From positions 324,019 to 388,018 of the forward strand of contig NZ_JAKZLB010000002.1 in assembly GCF_022808865.1 (NCBI RefSeq): a stretch of DNA of 64,000 nucleotides, read 5' to 3'. The stretch's first letter is position 1; each line of letters opens with the position of its first letter. The notes under the pieces are model-generated. The model was given only the letters and a program-made list of their open reading frames with translations, had not been told where the DNA came from and made no database searches. Positions 1 through 9,311 of this stretch are shown here, piece after piece. The stretch comes from Geothrix oryzisoli (GTDB lineage Bacteria > Acidobacteriota > Holophagae > Holophagales > Holophagaceae). The translations under genes and the position numbers were made by a program.

Positions 1-716
1 ACACGGGCCTCTTCACGCCCCTGCGGGAGCTCTTCGCCCAGCTGCCCGAAAGCAAGGCGCGCGGCTACGCGCCGGGCCGCTACAGCTTCAACGTGAAGGG
101 CGGGCGCTGCGAGAAGTGCGAGGGCGACGGCGTCCTCAAGATCGAGATGCACTTCCTCCCGGATGTCTACGTCACCTGCGAGCAGTGCAAGGGCAAGCGC
201 TACAACCGCGAGACCCTGGAGATCCACTACAAGGGCCACAGCATCTCCGAGGTGCTGGCCATGACCGTGGAGGAGGCCCTGGCGCTGTTCGCGCCCATCC
301 CCGTGCTGGCCAACAAGCTGCAGACCCTCATGGACGTCGGGCTCGGCTACATCCGGCTGGGCCAGAGCGCCACGACGCTATCCGGCGGCGAGGCCCAGCG
401 CGTGAAGCTGGCCAAGGAGCTGAGCAAGCGGGCCACGGGACGCACGGTCTACATCCTGGACGAACCCACCACGGGCCTGCACCTCAAGGACATCCAGAAG
501 CTGCTGGAAGTCGTCAACCGGCTCGTGGAGACGGGGAACACCCTCATCGTCATCGAGCACAACCTGGACGTGATCAAGACCGCCGACTGGATCCTGGACC
601 TGGGCCCGGAGGGCGGCGGCGAGGGCGGCCGCGTCATCGCTCTCGGCACGCCCGAAGAGGTGGCCCGGAAGAAGGCCAGCGTGACGGGACGGTACCTGGC
701 GCCGTACCTGAAGTAG
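1..716 (+). CDS. uvrA: UvrABC excinuclease subunit A, C-terminal part (5' end off window)
   Basis: This is the 3' end of the DNA-damage recognition ATPase of nucleotide excision repair. The reading frame is already open at base 3 and runs to a TAG at 714-716, so the gene starts before the window. Visible landmarks are the second zinc-binding module (CEKCEGDG followed by [10 protein letters not shown]), the ABC signature [15 protein letters not shown], the Walker B stretch [12 protein letters not shown], and the switch histidine in [10 protein letters not shown]. These are in the order expected for the second ATPase half of UvrA. The next gene is convergent and ends 11 bp away. No frameshift or missing motif is seen in the visible part. 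The identification is secure; only the N-terminal half is unavailable. Confidence 0.97.
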   Translation, partial: TGLFTPLRELFAQLPESKARGYAPGRYSFNVKGGRCEKCEGDGVLKIEMHFLPDVYVTCEQCKGKRYNRETLEIHYKGHSISEVLAMTVEEALALFAPIPVLANKLQTLMDVGLGYIRLGQSATTLSGGEAQRVKLAKELSKRATGRTVYILDEPTTGLHLKDIQKLLEVVNRLVETGNTLIVIEHNLDVIKTADWILDLGPEGGGEGGRVIALGTPEEVARKKASVTGRYLAPYLK

Positions 717-726
717 GTCCGGGCCT

Positions 727-1671
727 TCAGCGCCGTCCGCTCTCCCAGATGATCTCGTCGGCGGCATCGCCGTTGTCCACGGTCTCGTGGGCGCCCTCCT
801 CGAACACCGCCCAGAGGGCATCCGCGCGCTTGCGCCGGAAGCGCGGGTTGGGGATGGTGCGCTCCAGGGCCTCCTTGGTGGCGGGGGGGTGCTCCAGGCG
901 GGCCATGAGCCAGCGATTGCCCAGCTCCATCACGGCCCCCACATCACCCTCGTTGCCCCAGGCCCAGCGCAGGGCCGTGAGCTTCTTGGCCCGGTCCACG
1001 GCCAGGTCGCCCAGGTGCCTGACCTTGTCCACCACGGGGTCGTGCTTGGGCGGGACATAGGCCCGCACGCGCTTCAGGAGGTGGCGCATGTCCTTGGGCA
1101 GGGCGGCGAGGCGCGGACCGATCTCCGGATGGTCCCGCTTCGCATCGGCCTCGTCGGCCAGGATGCGCAGCAGGGGCAGCAGCAGGGCCGCATCGCGGCT
1201 GGCGTAGCTGATCTGCGTGTCGCGCAGCGGGCGCAACATCCAGTTGGAGTCCTGCTCCTCCTTGGGGATGTCCAGGCCCAGCTTGAGCTTGGCCATGGTC
1301 TTGAGACCGGGCTGGGGATAGCCGAGGGCGCGGGAGAGCAGCATGGTGTCGAAGATGCTGTCGGGCACCACGTCGTAGAGGCGCTTGAAGACGATGCCAT
1401 CGCCGGAGAAGTCGTGGACGATCCAGGGCACCTGGGCCATGGCCTGCAAGGCCGGCCGCATGAGGCCCTCCAGGGCCAGCGGATCCACCAGCCAGGCCTG
1501 GTCGTGGGTGGCCACCTGCAGCAGCGCGAGCAGGCAGTGGTGCATGCCCGTAAGGCTGCATTCGATGTCCACCGACAGCACCCCCGCGGCGTGCCACAGG
1601 GGCAGCGCTTCCTGGAGTTTCTCGGGGGTGTCCACGTAGGTCGTGGGGAGGTCGAAGTGATCGAGCACCAT
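727..1671 (-). CDS. rnd: Ribonuclease D-like 3'-5' exonuclease with HRDC domain
   Basis: Predicted DEDDy-family 3'-5' exoribonuclease acting on tRNA or other structured RNA 3' ends. The N-terminal exonuclease domain (about residues 10-185) shows the acidic motif I as VDIE, motif II as HDFSGD and motif III as YASRDAALL (Y-x3-D). A single HRDC-like helical domain follows (about 215-290, with the IPNPRFRRKRAD segment). At about 314 aa it is shorter than the 375-aa E. coli enzyme, which carries two HRDC repeats. I chose the ATG at 1671 because family members usually begin just before the HFDLPTTYVDTP segment. An upstream in-frame ATG at 1698 has an AAGG in range and is possible. It is divergent from the GDT1-like gene. 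RNase D is favoured over an unspecified DEDDy exonuclease because of the HRDC tail. Confidence 0.88.
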   Translation of the reverse strand: MVLDHFDLPTTYVDTPEKLQEALPLWHAAGVLSVDIECSLTGMHHCLLALLQVATHDQAWLVDPLALEGLMRPALQAMAQVPWIVHDFSGDGIVFKRLYDVVPDSIFDTMLLSRALGYPQPGLKTMAKLKLGLDIPKEEQDSNWMLRPLRDTQISYASRDAALLLPLLRILADEADAKRDHPEIGPRLAALPKDMRHLLKRVRAYVPPKHDPVVDKVRHLGDLAVDRAKKLTALRWAWGNEGDVGAVMELGNRWLMARLEHPPATKEALERTIPNPRFRRKRADALWAVFEEGAHETVDNGDAADEIIWESGRR

Positions 1672-1726
1672 CCCGCCAGTATGGCAGTCCGGTACCATGA
1701 ACCTTCGTCACGATCTGCGAGGCCTC

Positions 1727-1996
1727 ATGAACCGATCCCTTTTCTGGACCACCTTCGCCACCGTCTTCCTTGCGGAGGTGGGCGACAAGACGCAGCTGGC
1801 GGCCATGACGGCCACCGTTCGCAGCGGCCAGATCTGGACCGTGTTCCTCGCCGCCAGCGCGGCCCTGGTCTGCGCCACGGCCATCGGTGTGGCCGTGGGC
1901 GGGGTGCTGTTCCGCTACATCCCCGAGGCCGCCATCAAGTGGATCGCCGGGACGGCGTTCATCGCGGTGGGCCTGTGGGTGCTGATCAAGGGTTAG
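1727..1996 (+). CDS. Half-size GDT1/UPF0016 family transporter, probable Mn2+ exporter
   Basis: An 89-aa inner-membrane protein of the TMEM165/GDT1 (UPF0016) family. The family signature E-x-G-D-K-T appears as AEVGDKTQLAAM near residue 16, in the first helix; two more hydrophobic helices follow (about 33-55 and 64-87). Bacterial single-repeat members such as MneA-type proteins export manganese, usually as homo-oligomers or paired half-transporters. The substrate here is inferred from the family only. An upstream ATG at 1697 is in frame. I prefer 1727 because GCGAGG lies just in front of it and the protein then begins directly before helix 1. No second half-transporter gene is adjacent, so it presumably homodimerises. 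Confidence 0.82.
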   Translation: MNRSLFWTTFATVFLAEVGDKTQLAAMTATVRSGQIWTVFLAASAALVCATAIGVAVGGVLFRYIPEAAIKWIAGTAFIAVGLWVLIKG

Positions 1997-2136
1997 GCCG
2001 GACCGCCTGAAAGGACGGCTGCGCCGCCCCGGCCCCCCGGTGGGCCTGGATTCTTCGCGTCCATCCTCGGGTTTGTCCTAAGTCCGTGCCGCCCAGCGCG
2101 ATCGGGACTACACTTCCCTCCCCGGAGGGTTCCGCC

Positions 2137-4395
2137 ATGGCGCAGATCGAATCCACTCCCGCGTTCGTGAAGGCCGCCTACGACCGGATGGCCACCAACC
2201 TGAGGGCGGTGCGTCCGCGCCTGGGACGGCCGCTCTCCCTGGCGGAGAAGATCGTCTACGGCCACCTCGACCACCCCGATACGGCAGAGATCCTGCGGGG
2301 GAAGAGCTACCTGGAGCTGCGCCCCGACCGGGTAGCCATGCAGGACGCCACGGCCCAGATGGCCCTCCTCCAGTTCATGACCTCGGGCTTGTTCGAGGTC
2401 GCCGTGCCGTCCACCGTGCATTGCGACCACCTCATCCAGGCCGAGGTGGGCTCCAGCCCGGATCTGGCCCGGGCCAATGCGGAGAACAAGGAGGTCTACG
2501 ACTTCCTCTCGTCGGTGTGCGACAAGTACGGGCTCGGCTTCTGGAGGCCCGGCAGCGGCATCATCCACCAGGTGGTGCTGGAGACCTACGCCTTCCCCGG
2601 CGGCCTCATGATCGGCACCGATTCGCACACGCCCAACGCGGGCGGCCTGGGCATGGTGGCCATCGGCGTGGGCGGCGCGGACGCCGTGGACGTCATGGCG
2701 GGGCTGCCCTGGGAGCTGAAGGCGCCCAAGCTCATCGGCGTGAAGCTCACGGGTGAGCTCAAGGGCTGGACCTCGCCCAAGGACGTCATCCTGAAGCTGG
2801 CGGGCATCCTCACCGTGAAGGGCGGCACCGGCGCCATCGTGGAGTACTTCGGACCCGGCGTGGATTCCATCTCGTGCACGGGCATGGGCACCATCTGCAA
2901 CATGGGCGCCGAGATCGGCGCCACCACCAGCCTCTTCCCCTTCAACCACCGCATGGCGGACTACCTGCGGGCCACCTCCCGCGGCGAGATCGCGGCGCTG
3001 GCCGAGGGCTTCGCCGAGCACCTGAAGGCCGACGAAGGCTGCCAGTACGACCAGGTGATCGAGATCGACCTCGGCACGCTGGAACCCCACATCAACGGCC
3101 CCTTCACGCCGGACCTGGCCTGGCCCCTCTCCAGGTTCGCCGCCGCCGTGAAGGAGAAGGGCTACCCCGAGGAGTTGAAGGTGGGCCTCATCGGGAGCTG
3201 CACCAACTCCAGCTACGAGGACATGGAGCGGGCCGCCAGCGTGGCGAAGCAGGCCCTGGACCATGGGGTGAAGGCCAAGTCCACCTTCACCATCACGCCG
3301 GGCAGCGAACAGATCCGCGCCACCATCGAGCGCGATGGGCAGATGGCGGTCTTCACACAGGTGGGCGGCACGGTGCTCGCCAACGCCTGCGGCCCCTGCA
3401 TCGGGCAGTGGAAGCGCCATGACATCCAGAAGGGCGAACGGAATTCCATCATCACGAGCTTCAACCGCAACTTCGCGGCGCGGAACGACGCCAATCCGGA
3501 GACCTGCGCCTTCGTGGCCTCGCCGGAGATCGTCACGGCTTTCGTCCTGGCGGGCCGTCTCACCTTCAACCCCGAGACGGACACCCTCCCGGGGGCCGAC
3601 GGCAAGCCCTTCAAGCTGGCGCCTCCCAGCGGCGACAGCCTGCCGAAGAAGGGCTACGACCCCGGCCAGGCCACCTACCAGGCCCCGCCCCAGGATCGGC
3701 ACCGCATCGAGGTGAAGGTCGATCCCGCCAGCCAGCGCCTCCAGAGGTTGGAGCCCTTCAAGGCCTGGGAGGGCACGGACCTGACGGACCTGCGCATCCT
3801 CATCAAGGCCCAGGGCAAGTGCACCACCGACCACATCTCCGCCGCCGGGCCCTGGCTCCGCTTCCGCGGACACCTGGACAACATCAGCAACAACCTCCTC
3901 ATCGGCGCCACCAATGCCTTCAACGGCTCCGTCAACCGCGTGAAGAACCTGCTCACCGGCACCTACGACGAGGTGCCCAAGGTGGCCCGGGCCTACAAGG
4001 CCGCCGGCATCGGCTGGGTGGTCGTCGGCGACGAGAACTACGGGGAAGGTTCCAGCCGTGAGCACGCCGCCATGGAACCCCGGCATCTGGGGGGCCGCGC
4101 GATCATCGTGAAGAGCTTCGCCCGCATCCACGAGACCAACCTGAAGAAGCAGGGCATGCTGCCCTTGACCTTCGCGGATCCTGCCGACTACGACCGGCTG
4201 CAGGAGAGCGACCGGCTCACGATCCTCGGCCTGGCCACCTTCGCGCCCGGCCTGCCCCTGACGCTGGTGGCGAGGCACGCGGATGGCCACGAGGATCGGA
4301 TCATGCTGAACCACACCTTCAACGAAGGCCAGATCGGCTGGTTCAAGGCTGGCTCGGCGCTCAACCTCATGGGCGGCCACGCGAAGAAGCCGTAA
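2137..4395 (+). CDS. acn: Aconitate hydratase, mitochondrial-type
   Basis: TCA-cycle enzyme interconverting citrate and isocitrate through a [4Fe-4S] cluster. The 752-aa length and sequence match the aconitase A/mitochondrial-like group rather than AcnB. Cluster ligands are visible as the cysteine in GSCTNSS (about residue 355) and the pair in ACGPCIGQ (about 418 and 421). The C-terminal swivel domain contains [18 protein letters not shown], which binds substrate. GGAGG at 2124-2128, eight bases before the ATG at 2137, fixes the start; the frame opens earlier at 2086 but has no signal there. It is transcribed alone and is flanked downstream by convergent genes. No anomalies were seen. Confidence 0.95.
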   Translation: MAQIESTPAFVKAAYDRMATNLRAVRPRLGRPLSLAEKIVYGHLDHPDTAEILRGKSYLELRPDRVAMQDATAQMALLQFMTSGLFEVAVPSTVHCDHLIQAEVGSSPDLARANAENKEVYDFLSSVCDKYGLGFWRPGSGIIHQVVLETYAFPGGLMIGTDSHTPNAGGLGMVAIGVGGADAVDVMAGLPWELKAPKLIGVKLTGELKGWTSPKDVILKLAGILTVKGGTGAIVEYFGPGVDSISCTGMGTICNMGAEIGATTSLFPFNHRMADYLRATSRGEIAALAEGFAEHLKADEGCQYDQVIEIDLGTLEPHINGPFTPDLAWPLSRFAAAVKEKGYPEELKVGLIGSCTNSSYEDMERAASVAKQALDHGVKAKSTFTITPGSEQIRATIERDGQMAVFTQVGGTVLANACGPCIGQWKRHDIQKGERNSIITSFNRNFAARNDANPETCAFVASPEIVTAFVLAGRLTFNPETDTLPGADGKPFKLAPPSGDSLPKKGYDPGQATYQAPPQDRHRIEVKVDPASQRLQRLEPFKAWEGTDLTDLRILIKAQGKCTTDHISAAGPWLRFRGHLDNISNNLLIGATNAFNGSVNRVKNLLTGTYDEVPKVARAYKAAGIGWVVVGDENYGEGSSREHAAMEPRHLGGRAIIVKSFARIHETNLKKQGMLPLTFADPADYDRLQESDRLTILGLATFAPGLPLTLVARHADGHEDRIMLNHTFNEGQIGWFKAGSALNLMGGHAKKP

Positions 4396-4468
4396 GGCAC
4401 CGAGGCCTGCCCATGAGAGGGCGCCACCGCAAGTTCCATCGCCCCCCTGGGGCTTCGGTGCCTCCGGA

Positions 4469-5104
4469 TCAGTCGCCGGGACCCGTCACCCGCCGGCCGA
4501 AGCGGGGCATGTTCCACCCGTACCGGAGCGACAGGTAGCGCAGGCCGAAGCAGGCCAGGAGGCCGGGCCAGGTGGTCCCGGCCGGGCCCCAGTGGAAGCG
4601 ATCGCCCACCACCACCAGCAGCGACCCCAGCAGGGCCGCGGAGGCGTAGATCTCCCGCTCCAGCACCACGGCCACCCGGCTGAGCAGCATATCGCGGAGG
4701 ATGCCGCCGCCCACGGCCGTCATCACCCCGAGGAGGATGGCGGTCTCGGCGTTGCGGCCCAGCCCCAGCGCCTTCTGGGTGCCAGCCACGGCGAACATGG
4801 CCATCCCCACCGCGTCGAAGAGGAGCACCGGATAGCGCAGGCGCCGCACCCAGCCGTAGGCGCCGAGGGTGGCCAGGGCGCCCAGCGTGGCGCAGGCCAG
4901 GTAGCGCCAGTCCGCCAGGCCCACGGGGGGTAGGGCGCCCAGGCAGAGGTCGCGCACGATGCCGCCGCCGCAGGCGGTGACGAAGGCCAGGGCCACGATG
5001 CCGAACAGGTCCAGGTCCCGCTCCCGGGCCGCCGCAGCGCCGCTGATGGCGAAGACGAAGATGCCCGCCAGGTCGAGGAACTCGAAGAGCGCGCGCTCAG
5101 GCAT
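4469..5104 (-). CDS. TRIC/UPF0126 family inner-membrane channel protein
   Basis: A 211-aa multi-pass membrane protein with the internal two-fold repeat typical of the UPF0126/TRIC family (YadS/YicG type). Each repeat contains a glycine-rich kink: TACGGGIVRDLCLG in the first half and TAVGGGILRDMLLS in the second. About seven hydrophobic helices can be traced. Prokaryotic TRIC proteins form trimeric cation channels, and some members have been linked to glycine uptake; the substrate cannot be told from sequence. The start codon overlaps the end of the upstream M20 amidohydrolase by 8 bp, so the two are almost certainly one transcript with coupled translation. The gene ends convergently against aconitase. 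Confidence 0.85.
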   Translation of the reverse strand: MPERALFEFLDLAGIFVFAISGAAAARERDLDLFGIVALAFVTACGGGIVRDLCLGALPPVGLADWRYLACATLGALATLGAYGWVRRLRYPVLLFDAVGMAMFAVAGTQKALGLGRNAETAILLGVMTAVGGGILRDMLLSRVAVVLEREIYASAALLGSLLVVVGDRFHWGPAGTTWPGLLACFGLRYLSLRYGWNMPRFGRRVTGPGD

Positions 5105-6371
5105 GGCTGGTGGGCTCCTCGGGGCCGAGCCAGGCGCCGGCCGCGGCCAGCATGGCCTGGAGGCCGGTCTTCAGGGTGGGATGCAGCACGGGGGCGTACC
5201 GCGACGAGTGGTTGCTGGGGAGGCGGTTGATCTGCCCCTCGGCCTTGGCCTTGGCGTAGACCTCCGGATCGGTGCCGCCCACGATCCAGAACACGTAGGG
5301 CGTCTTCCAGGCGCGGCCGAAGAGGCTGAAGTCCTCGCTGGCCGCGGCGGGCGCCGTCTCGTAGGCCCCCTCGCCGAACTGGGCCCGGAAGGCCTTCGCC
5401 ACCCGTGCCGTGGCTTCCGCATCGTTCACGGTCATGGGGTAGCTGTTCAGGGGGGTGAACTCGGGATCCCGCGGGGCGTTCGAGGCCGCACACTCGGCGC
5501 AGCAGATGCGCTTCACCGCGGCCAGGACGTGGTCGCGGACACCCTCGTCATAGGTGCGGATGTTCAGCTTGAGGGTGGCGTCCTCGGGGATGATGTTCTC
5601 CTTGGTGCCGGCCTGGAGTGAGCCGATGGTCAGCACCACGCTGTCCAGGGGGCCGACCTCGCGGGAGACGATGGTCTGGAGCCGCAGCACGGTCGAGGCC
5701 GCCATGACCACGGGATCGATGGAGGTCTGGGGCTGGGAGCCGTGGGAGCCGCGCCCGAAGAGCCGGACCTTCAGGCTGTCCCCCGCCGAGAGGATGGTGC
5801 CGCTGCGGGTGCCCACGGTGCCTGCCGCCCCCACCATCACGTGCTGGCCCAGGATGACGTCGGGACGCGGGAAGCGCGTGGTCATGCCGTCGTCCACCAT
5901 GGCCTGGGCGCCGCGGGCGACCTCCTCGCCGGGCTGGAACACGGCCAGGAGGGTGCCTTTCCAGAGATCCCGGTGCTCGCTGAGTGCCCGGGCCGCGCCC
6001 ATGAGCCAGGTCACATGCAGGTCGTGGCCGCAGGCGTGGGACACGCCCACCTCCGCGCCCTCATCGCTCGTGGCCCGGAGGGTACTCGCGTAGGGCAGGC
6101 CCGTGGCCTCCACCACCGGCAGGGCGTCCATGTCCGCCCGCAGCATCACCGTGGGCCCGGCCCCGTTGCGCAGGAGCCCCACCACCCCCGTGCCGCCCAC
6201 GCCGGGGGTCACCTCGAATCCGTGCCGGGCCAGATACTCTGCCGCCAGCTTCGCGGTGCGCACCTCCTGCATGGACAGTTCCGGGTGGCGGTGCAGGTCC
6301 ATGTAGATGGCTTCCAGCTCCGGCAGGAGGACGTCCAAGTGGGGATCGAGCGCCTTGGCCAGTGGGTCCAT
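5097..6371 (-). CDS. M20-family amidohydrolase (N-acyl-amino-acid/hippurate hydrolase type)
   Basis: Predicted dinuclear-metal amidohydrolase (424 aa) that removes acyl groups from N-acylated amino acids or related amides. Metal and catalytic motifs are present: DLHRHPELSM near the N-terminus, LRADMDALPV, the ACGHDLHV stretch, QPGEEVARGA, and the later ASEDFSLFG. The layout is an M20 catalytic core with an inserted dimerisation domain in the middle third. The start at 6371 is fixed by a strong GGAGGGAGGA Shine-Dalgarno (reverse complement of 6378-6387); the ATG 30 bases further upstream lacks one. No signal peptide is evident, so the enzyme is probably cytoplasmic. It is coupled by overlap to the TRIC-family channel, suggesting joint use of a small amide or amino-acid substrate. 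Exact substrate unknown. Confidence 0.87.
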   Translation of the reverse strand: MDPLAKALDPHLDVLLPELEAIYMDLHRHPELSMQEVRTAKLAAEYLARHGFEVTPGVGGTGVVGLLRNGAGPTVMLRADMDALPVVEATGLPYASTLRATSDEGAEVGVSHACGHDLHVTWLMGAARALSEHRDLWKGTLLAVFQPGEEVARGAQAMVDDGMTTRFPRPDVILGQHVMVGAAGTVGTRSGTILSAGDSLKVRLFGRGSHGSQPQTSIDPVVMAASTVLRLQTIVSREVGPLDSVVLTIGSLQAGTKENIIPEDATLKLNIRTYDEGVRDHVLAAVKRICCAECAASNAPRDPEFTPLNSYPMTVNDAEATARVAKAFRAQFGEGAYETAPAAASEDFSLFGRAWKTPYVFWIVGGTDPEVYAKAKAEGQINRLPSNHSSRYAPVLHPTLKTGLQAMLAAAGAWLGPEEPTSHA

Positions 6372-6603
6372 GGATGTCCTCCCTCCAAGCTGGATGCGCA
6401 TTCACGGCCGCCCCTTCGAGCCATGACCGGGCGGGGGCTGTTTCCCGCGCGACCTTCCGTGGGCAGATATCTTGCGCTGGATCCGGAAACGGGTGGGGGT
6501 TCTTCTGCGGCGATCGGCATCCCAGGGAGGTGGCCGTGACCTGGGCCCGGAGAGCCCTCGTGCGGGGCTTTGGCCCGGAGGGCCTGGGGCTGTACGGGAG
6601 CCT
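6372..6603. other. Intergenic region upstream of the amidohydrolase operon
   Basis: This 232-bp gap lies between two minus-strand genes. It must hold the promoter of the amidohydrolase/TRIC pair and the 3' end of the sensor transcript. Apart from the purine-rich ribosome site at 6378-6387, I see no hairpin followed by a T tract and no convincing small gene. Confidence 0.4.
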
Positions 6604-9111
6604 CTAGGTGGCCCCGATCAGGTCGAAGAACTCCCGGTCCTCCTTCAGCATGTGCACGGCCACCACATCCTGGGCGAGGAACTGGAAGAGGCGGCCGCTG
6701 GAGAGGGTTCCCGCGCGGAAGGCTCGCTCCACCTCGGTCGCCTCCGCAAGGAGGTCGGCATGCTTCCGGGCGTGGTCCGGGAGGCCCGGGAAGCCGAGTT
6801 CCCGGAGGATCTCCTCCTCGTCCCGGAAATGCTGGCCGACCTCTTCCAGCAGGCCGTTGACCAGGTGGGACAGCTCCTGGGGCGGCCGGGCGGCGAGGAC
6901 GCTGTCGAGGAGGTCGTTCGCCACCTGGAAGAGGCGCTCGTGCTGGGCGTCGATCACCGGATGGCCGGACCGGTAGGCTTCCTTCCAGACCAGCTTCAGG
7001 AAGGATCCTTCGTCGGGCGCCACCGGCTCCTTGGTGTAGGTCGGGTCAGGCTGGACCTGGTTCCGGCCGCCCTGCTTGGCCAGATAGAGGGCCCGATCAG
7101 CCCGTTCCACCCACTCGTCCCGGGATGCGGGAGGCCGGTACGCGGCCAGGCCGACGCTCACGGTGACCTGCCCGATCCCCTCGAAGACATGGCTGGCGAT
7201 GGCTTCCCGGAGGCGTTCCGCCAGGACCAGGGCGCTCGGGAAGGGGGTGTTGGGCATGAGGACGATGAATTCCTCGCCTCCCCAGCGGGTGAGGGAATCG
7301 GAAACCCGGATCACGCCCCGGACGCAGTCGGCGACCTCCCTCAGGACCCGGTCTCCCTCGGGATGCCCATGGGTGTCGTTGACCCGCTTGAAGTGATCGA
7401 TGTCGAACAGCAGGAGGGCCAGAGGGTGCCCATGCCGCCTGGCCCGGTGCATCTCCCCCTCGACCGACGCCTCGAAATGCCGGCGGTTCCAGGCATTGGT
7501 CAGCGGATCCCGGCTGGCGAGCTGCTCCAGGGAGGCCAGGGTCTGGCGCAGCTTCTCCTCCGCGCGGCGGCGCTCGGTGATGTCCCGGCTCACGCCGAGG
7601 ACCGAGACCGGCCGGCCAGCCGCGTTCGCATGAAGGGTCGTGACCACTTCGGTGGGGACGAGGTGGCCGTCCTTGTGCGGCTGGTCGACCTCGGTGACCT
7701 GAGGGGTGTGGGGACCCTCCGGCTTCCATTCGGCCAGGGTCTCCGCGAGCACCTGCTGCACCCGTACCATCGATTCGGGCGTCAGGGCCTCCGCTGCGGA
7801 CTGGGCCATGACCTCCTCCGCGGTGTAGCCCCGGAGCTGGTAGACCGAGGGGCTGACATAGGTGAAGGTCCCCTTGAAGAGATCCATGGTCCAGATGACA
7901 TCGGCGGAGTTTTCGGCCATGAAGCGGAACTTCTGCTCATTCTGCTGAAGCTCCCGGCTGAGCTCCTCTGCCGCCGCCAGGGCGTGGCTCAGGCGCCGAT
8001 ACTGCCGGAAGAACACCAGGGCCAGGACGGCGAGGAGGAGCACGATCGGCAGGATCACGGTCAGGATGACTTTCATGCGCTGCCGCGTCAGCCGGTCGCT
8101 GGCCTCCGGATCGTAGAGGAAACCCTCGAGGGTGAAGTCCTTGGGGAGCAGCCCCAGATCCGCGTAGGTTCCGGCGATGTGCTGCCACCGGCCGGTGTAG
8201 GTGTAGCCCATCTCCACCAGCCTGGGCTGGGCCAGATCCGCCATCTCCCGGGCTTCGTTGAGCAGGAAGTCCCGGTCGTGCCGCTGGCTGTACCGGGTGA
8301 GGATCAAGTCGGCGAGCTCCTCGGGATGCTGCAGGGCGTATTTCCAGCCCTTGAGGCTCGCCTCACGGAAGGCCTTCACCCGGGCGGGATGCGAACGGAG
8401 CTCCGCCTCCGAGGTGAAGAGGTTGTCGCCATAGAAATCGATGCCGCCGGAGCGGGGCGTGAACATCAGGTACCGGAAGCCCGCACGATCCAGGAAATAG
8501 GGCTCGTCGGTGCTGTAGGCGGCCATGGCGTCGACCTTGCCGCTCATCAGGTCCGCGATCTCGAAGCTGTGGTTCACCAGGTGGAGGGATTGGACGGGCG
8601 CCTGCTCATCCGCCAGGTAGGCCAGGAGCTCCTCGGAGTGCGGCTCGAGCATCACGCGCCGGCCGGCCAGATCCTGGACGGACCGGATGCCCGCATCGGC
8701 GCGGGCGATGAGGACCAGGGGCGAGTGCTGGAGAATCACCGCCAGCACGACGACGGGGTAGCCCTGGTGGCGCGCGAGGAGGAGGGCGCTGTTGCTGGTG
8801 CCGAACTGGGCCCGGCCCGTGGCCACTTCCTGCACGGGGTCCACGGCCGGATCGCCTTCGACGAGCTTCACGTCCAGGCCCGCATCCCGGTAGTAGCCCT
8901 TCTCCTGGGCGGCATAGTAGCCGGCGAACTGGAACTGATGCCGCCACTTGAGCTGGAGGGTGACCCGCTCGGGGGGAGCGGCTTGCAGCGCGGCGCCCAG
9001 GCTGAGGGTGAGGCAGAGGAGGAGGCGATGGGGCCAACCGCCGGGGCCAGTGGGTCGGAAGCCCGGAGCGGGTGGGACTCGCTGGCAGCTGCCGAGGGGC
9101 TCGGGGTTCAT
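6604..9111 (-). CDS. NMT1-like periplasmic sensor with PAS, GGDEF and hemerythrin domains (diguanylate cyclase)
   Basis: An 835-aa multidomain signal protein that should make cyclic di-GMP. Order: signal sequence/anchor (about 28-45); periplasmic NMT1/THI5-like solute-binding domain (about 48-300, starting VTLQLKWRHQFQFAGYYAA); transmembrane helix (about 346-368, LTVILPIVLLLAVLALVFF); PAS (about 389-512); GGDEF (about 525-690); bacteriohemerythrin-like bundle (about 717-835). The cyclase site is intact as GGEEF at 611-615. An inhibitory I-site RVSD lies exactly five residues before it. All iron ligands of a hemerythrin are recognisable: H724, HxxxE in HFRDEEE, HxxxH in HARKH, and H820 to D825. 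Start is uncertain: 9111 immediately precedes the signal sequence but lacks a strong ribosome site, and in-frame starts exist at 9171 and 9255. Likely inputs are a small periplasmic ligand plus oxygen or redox state. Confidence 0.87.
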   Translation of the reverse strand: MNPEPLGSCQRVPPAPGFRPTGPGGWPHRLLLCLTLSLGAALQAAPPERVTLQLKWRHQFQFAGYYAAQEKGYYRDAGLDVKLVEGDPAVDPVQEVATGRAQFGTSNSALLLARHQGYPVVVLAVILQHSPLVLIARADAGIRSVQDLAGRRVMLEPHSEELLAYLADEQAPVQSLHLVNHSFEIADLMSGKVDAMAAYSTDEPYFLDRAGFRYLMFTPRSGGIDFYGDNLFTSEAELRSHPARVKAFREASLKGWKYALQHPEELADLILTRYSQRHDRDFLLNEAREMADLAQPRLVEMGYTYTGRWQHIAGTYADLGLLPKDFTLEGFLYDPEASDRLTRQRMKVILTVILPIVLLLAVLALVFFRQYRRLSHALAAAEELSRELQQNEQKFRFMAENSADVIWTMDLFKGTFTYVSPSVYQLRGYTAEEVMAQSAAEALTPESMVRVQQVLAETLAEWKPEGPHTPQVTEVDQPHKDGHLVPTEVVTTLHANAAGRPVSVLGVSRDITERRRAEEKLRQTLASLEQLASRDPLTNAWNRRHFEASVEGEMHRARRHGHPLALLLFDIDHFKRVNDTHGHPEGDRVLREVADCVRGVIRVSDSLTRWGGEEFIVLMPNTPFPSALVLAERLREAIASHVFEGIGQVTVSVGLAAYRPPASRDEWVERADRALYLAKQGGRNQVQPDPTYTKEPVAPDEGSFLKLVWKEAYRSGHPVIDAQHERLFQVANDLLDSVLAARPPQELSHLVNGLLEEVGQHFRDEEEILRELGFPGLPDHARKHADLLAEATEVERAFRAGTLSSGRLFQFLAQDVVAVHMLKEDREFFDLIGAT

Positions 9112-9280
9112 GGGATCCGTGGTCGAAAGAGGGTCTTCGGTTGTGCCAGCATAAGCGCGGTCCGGCACCATGTCTTTGCATCGGCAGGACGAAGGGCCAG
9201 GCTGAGATCCACGCAGGGCCGGCCCTCCGGCGAGGAGGCGGGGTCCTTGAGGCAAAGGCTGGAGGGGGGCCGGTTTCCTT

Positions 9281-9299
9281 GTAGAATCAAGGGTTCTAC
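9281..9299 (+). promoter_or_regulatory. Inverted repeat containing a possible -10 box in the leuS leader
   Basis: GTAGAA at 9281-9286 is repeated in inverted form as TTCTAC at 9294-9299, with a 7-base spacer, ending against the GGAG ribosome site of leuS. The left arm contains TAGAAT, a plausible -10 hexamer; the same hexamer occurs before serS (near 55413). No matching -35 box was found. It may be promoter, operator or a short leader hairpin. Confidence 0.3.
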
Positions 9300-9311
9300 C
9301 GGAGTTTCGCC

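Noticed and set aside
1993-4380. 795-codon open frame opposite aconitase
   Set aside because: It is the antisense shadow of a well-identified gene; the translation is low-complexity (Gly/Ala/Arg/His rich) and matches no family.
9256-9311. T-box or attenuator before leuS
   Set aside because: Only a 6-bp inverted repeat and no T-box sequence, anti-terminator or U tract; the leader is too short.
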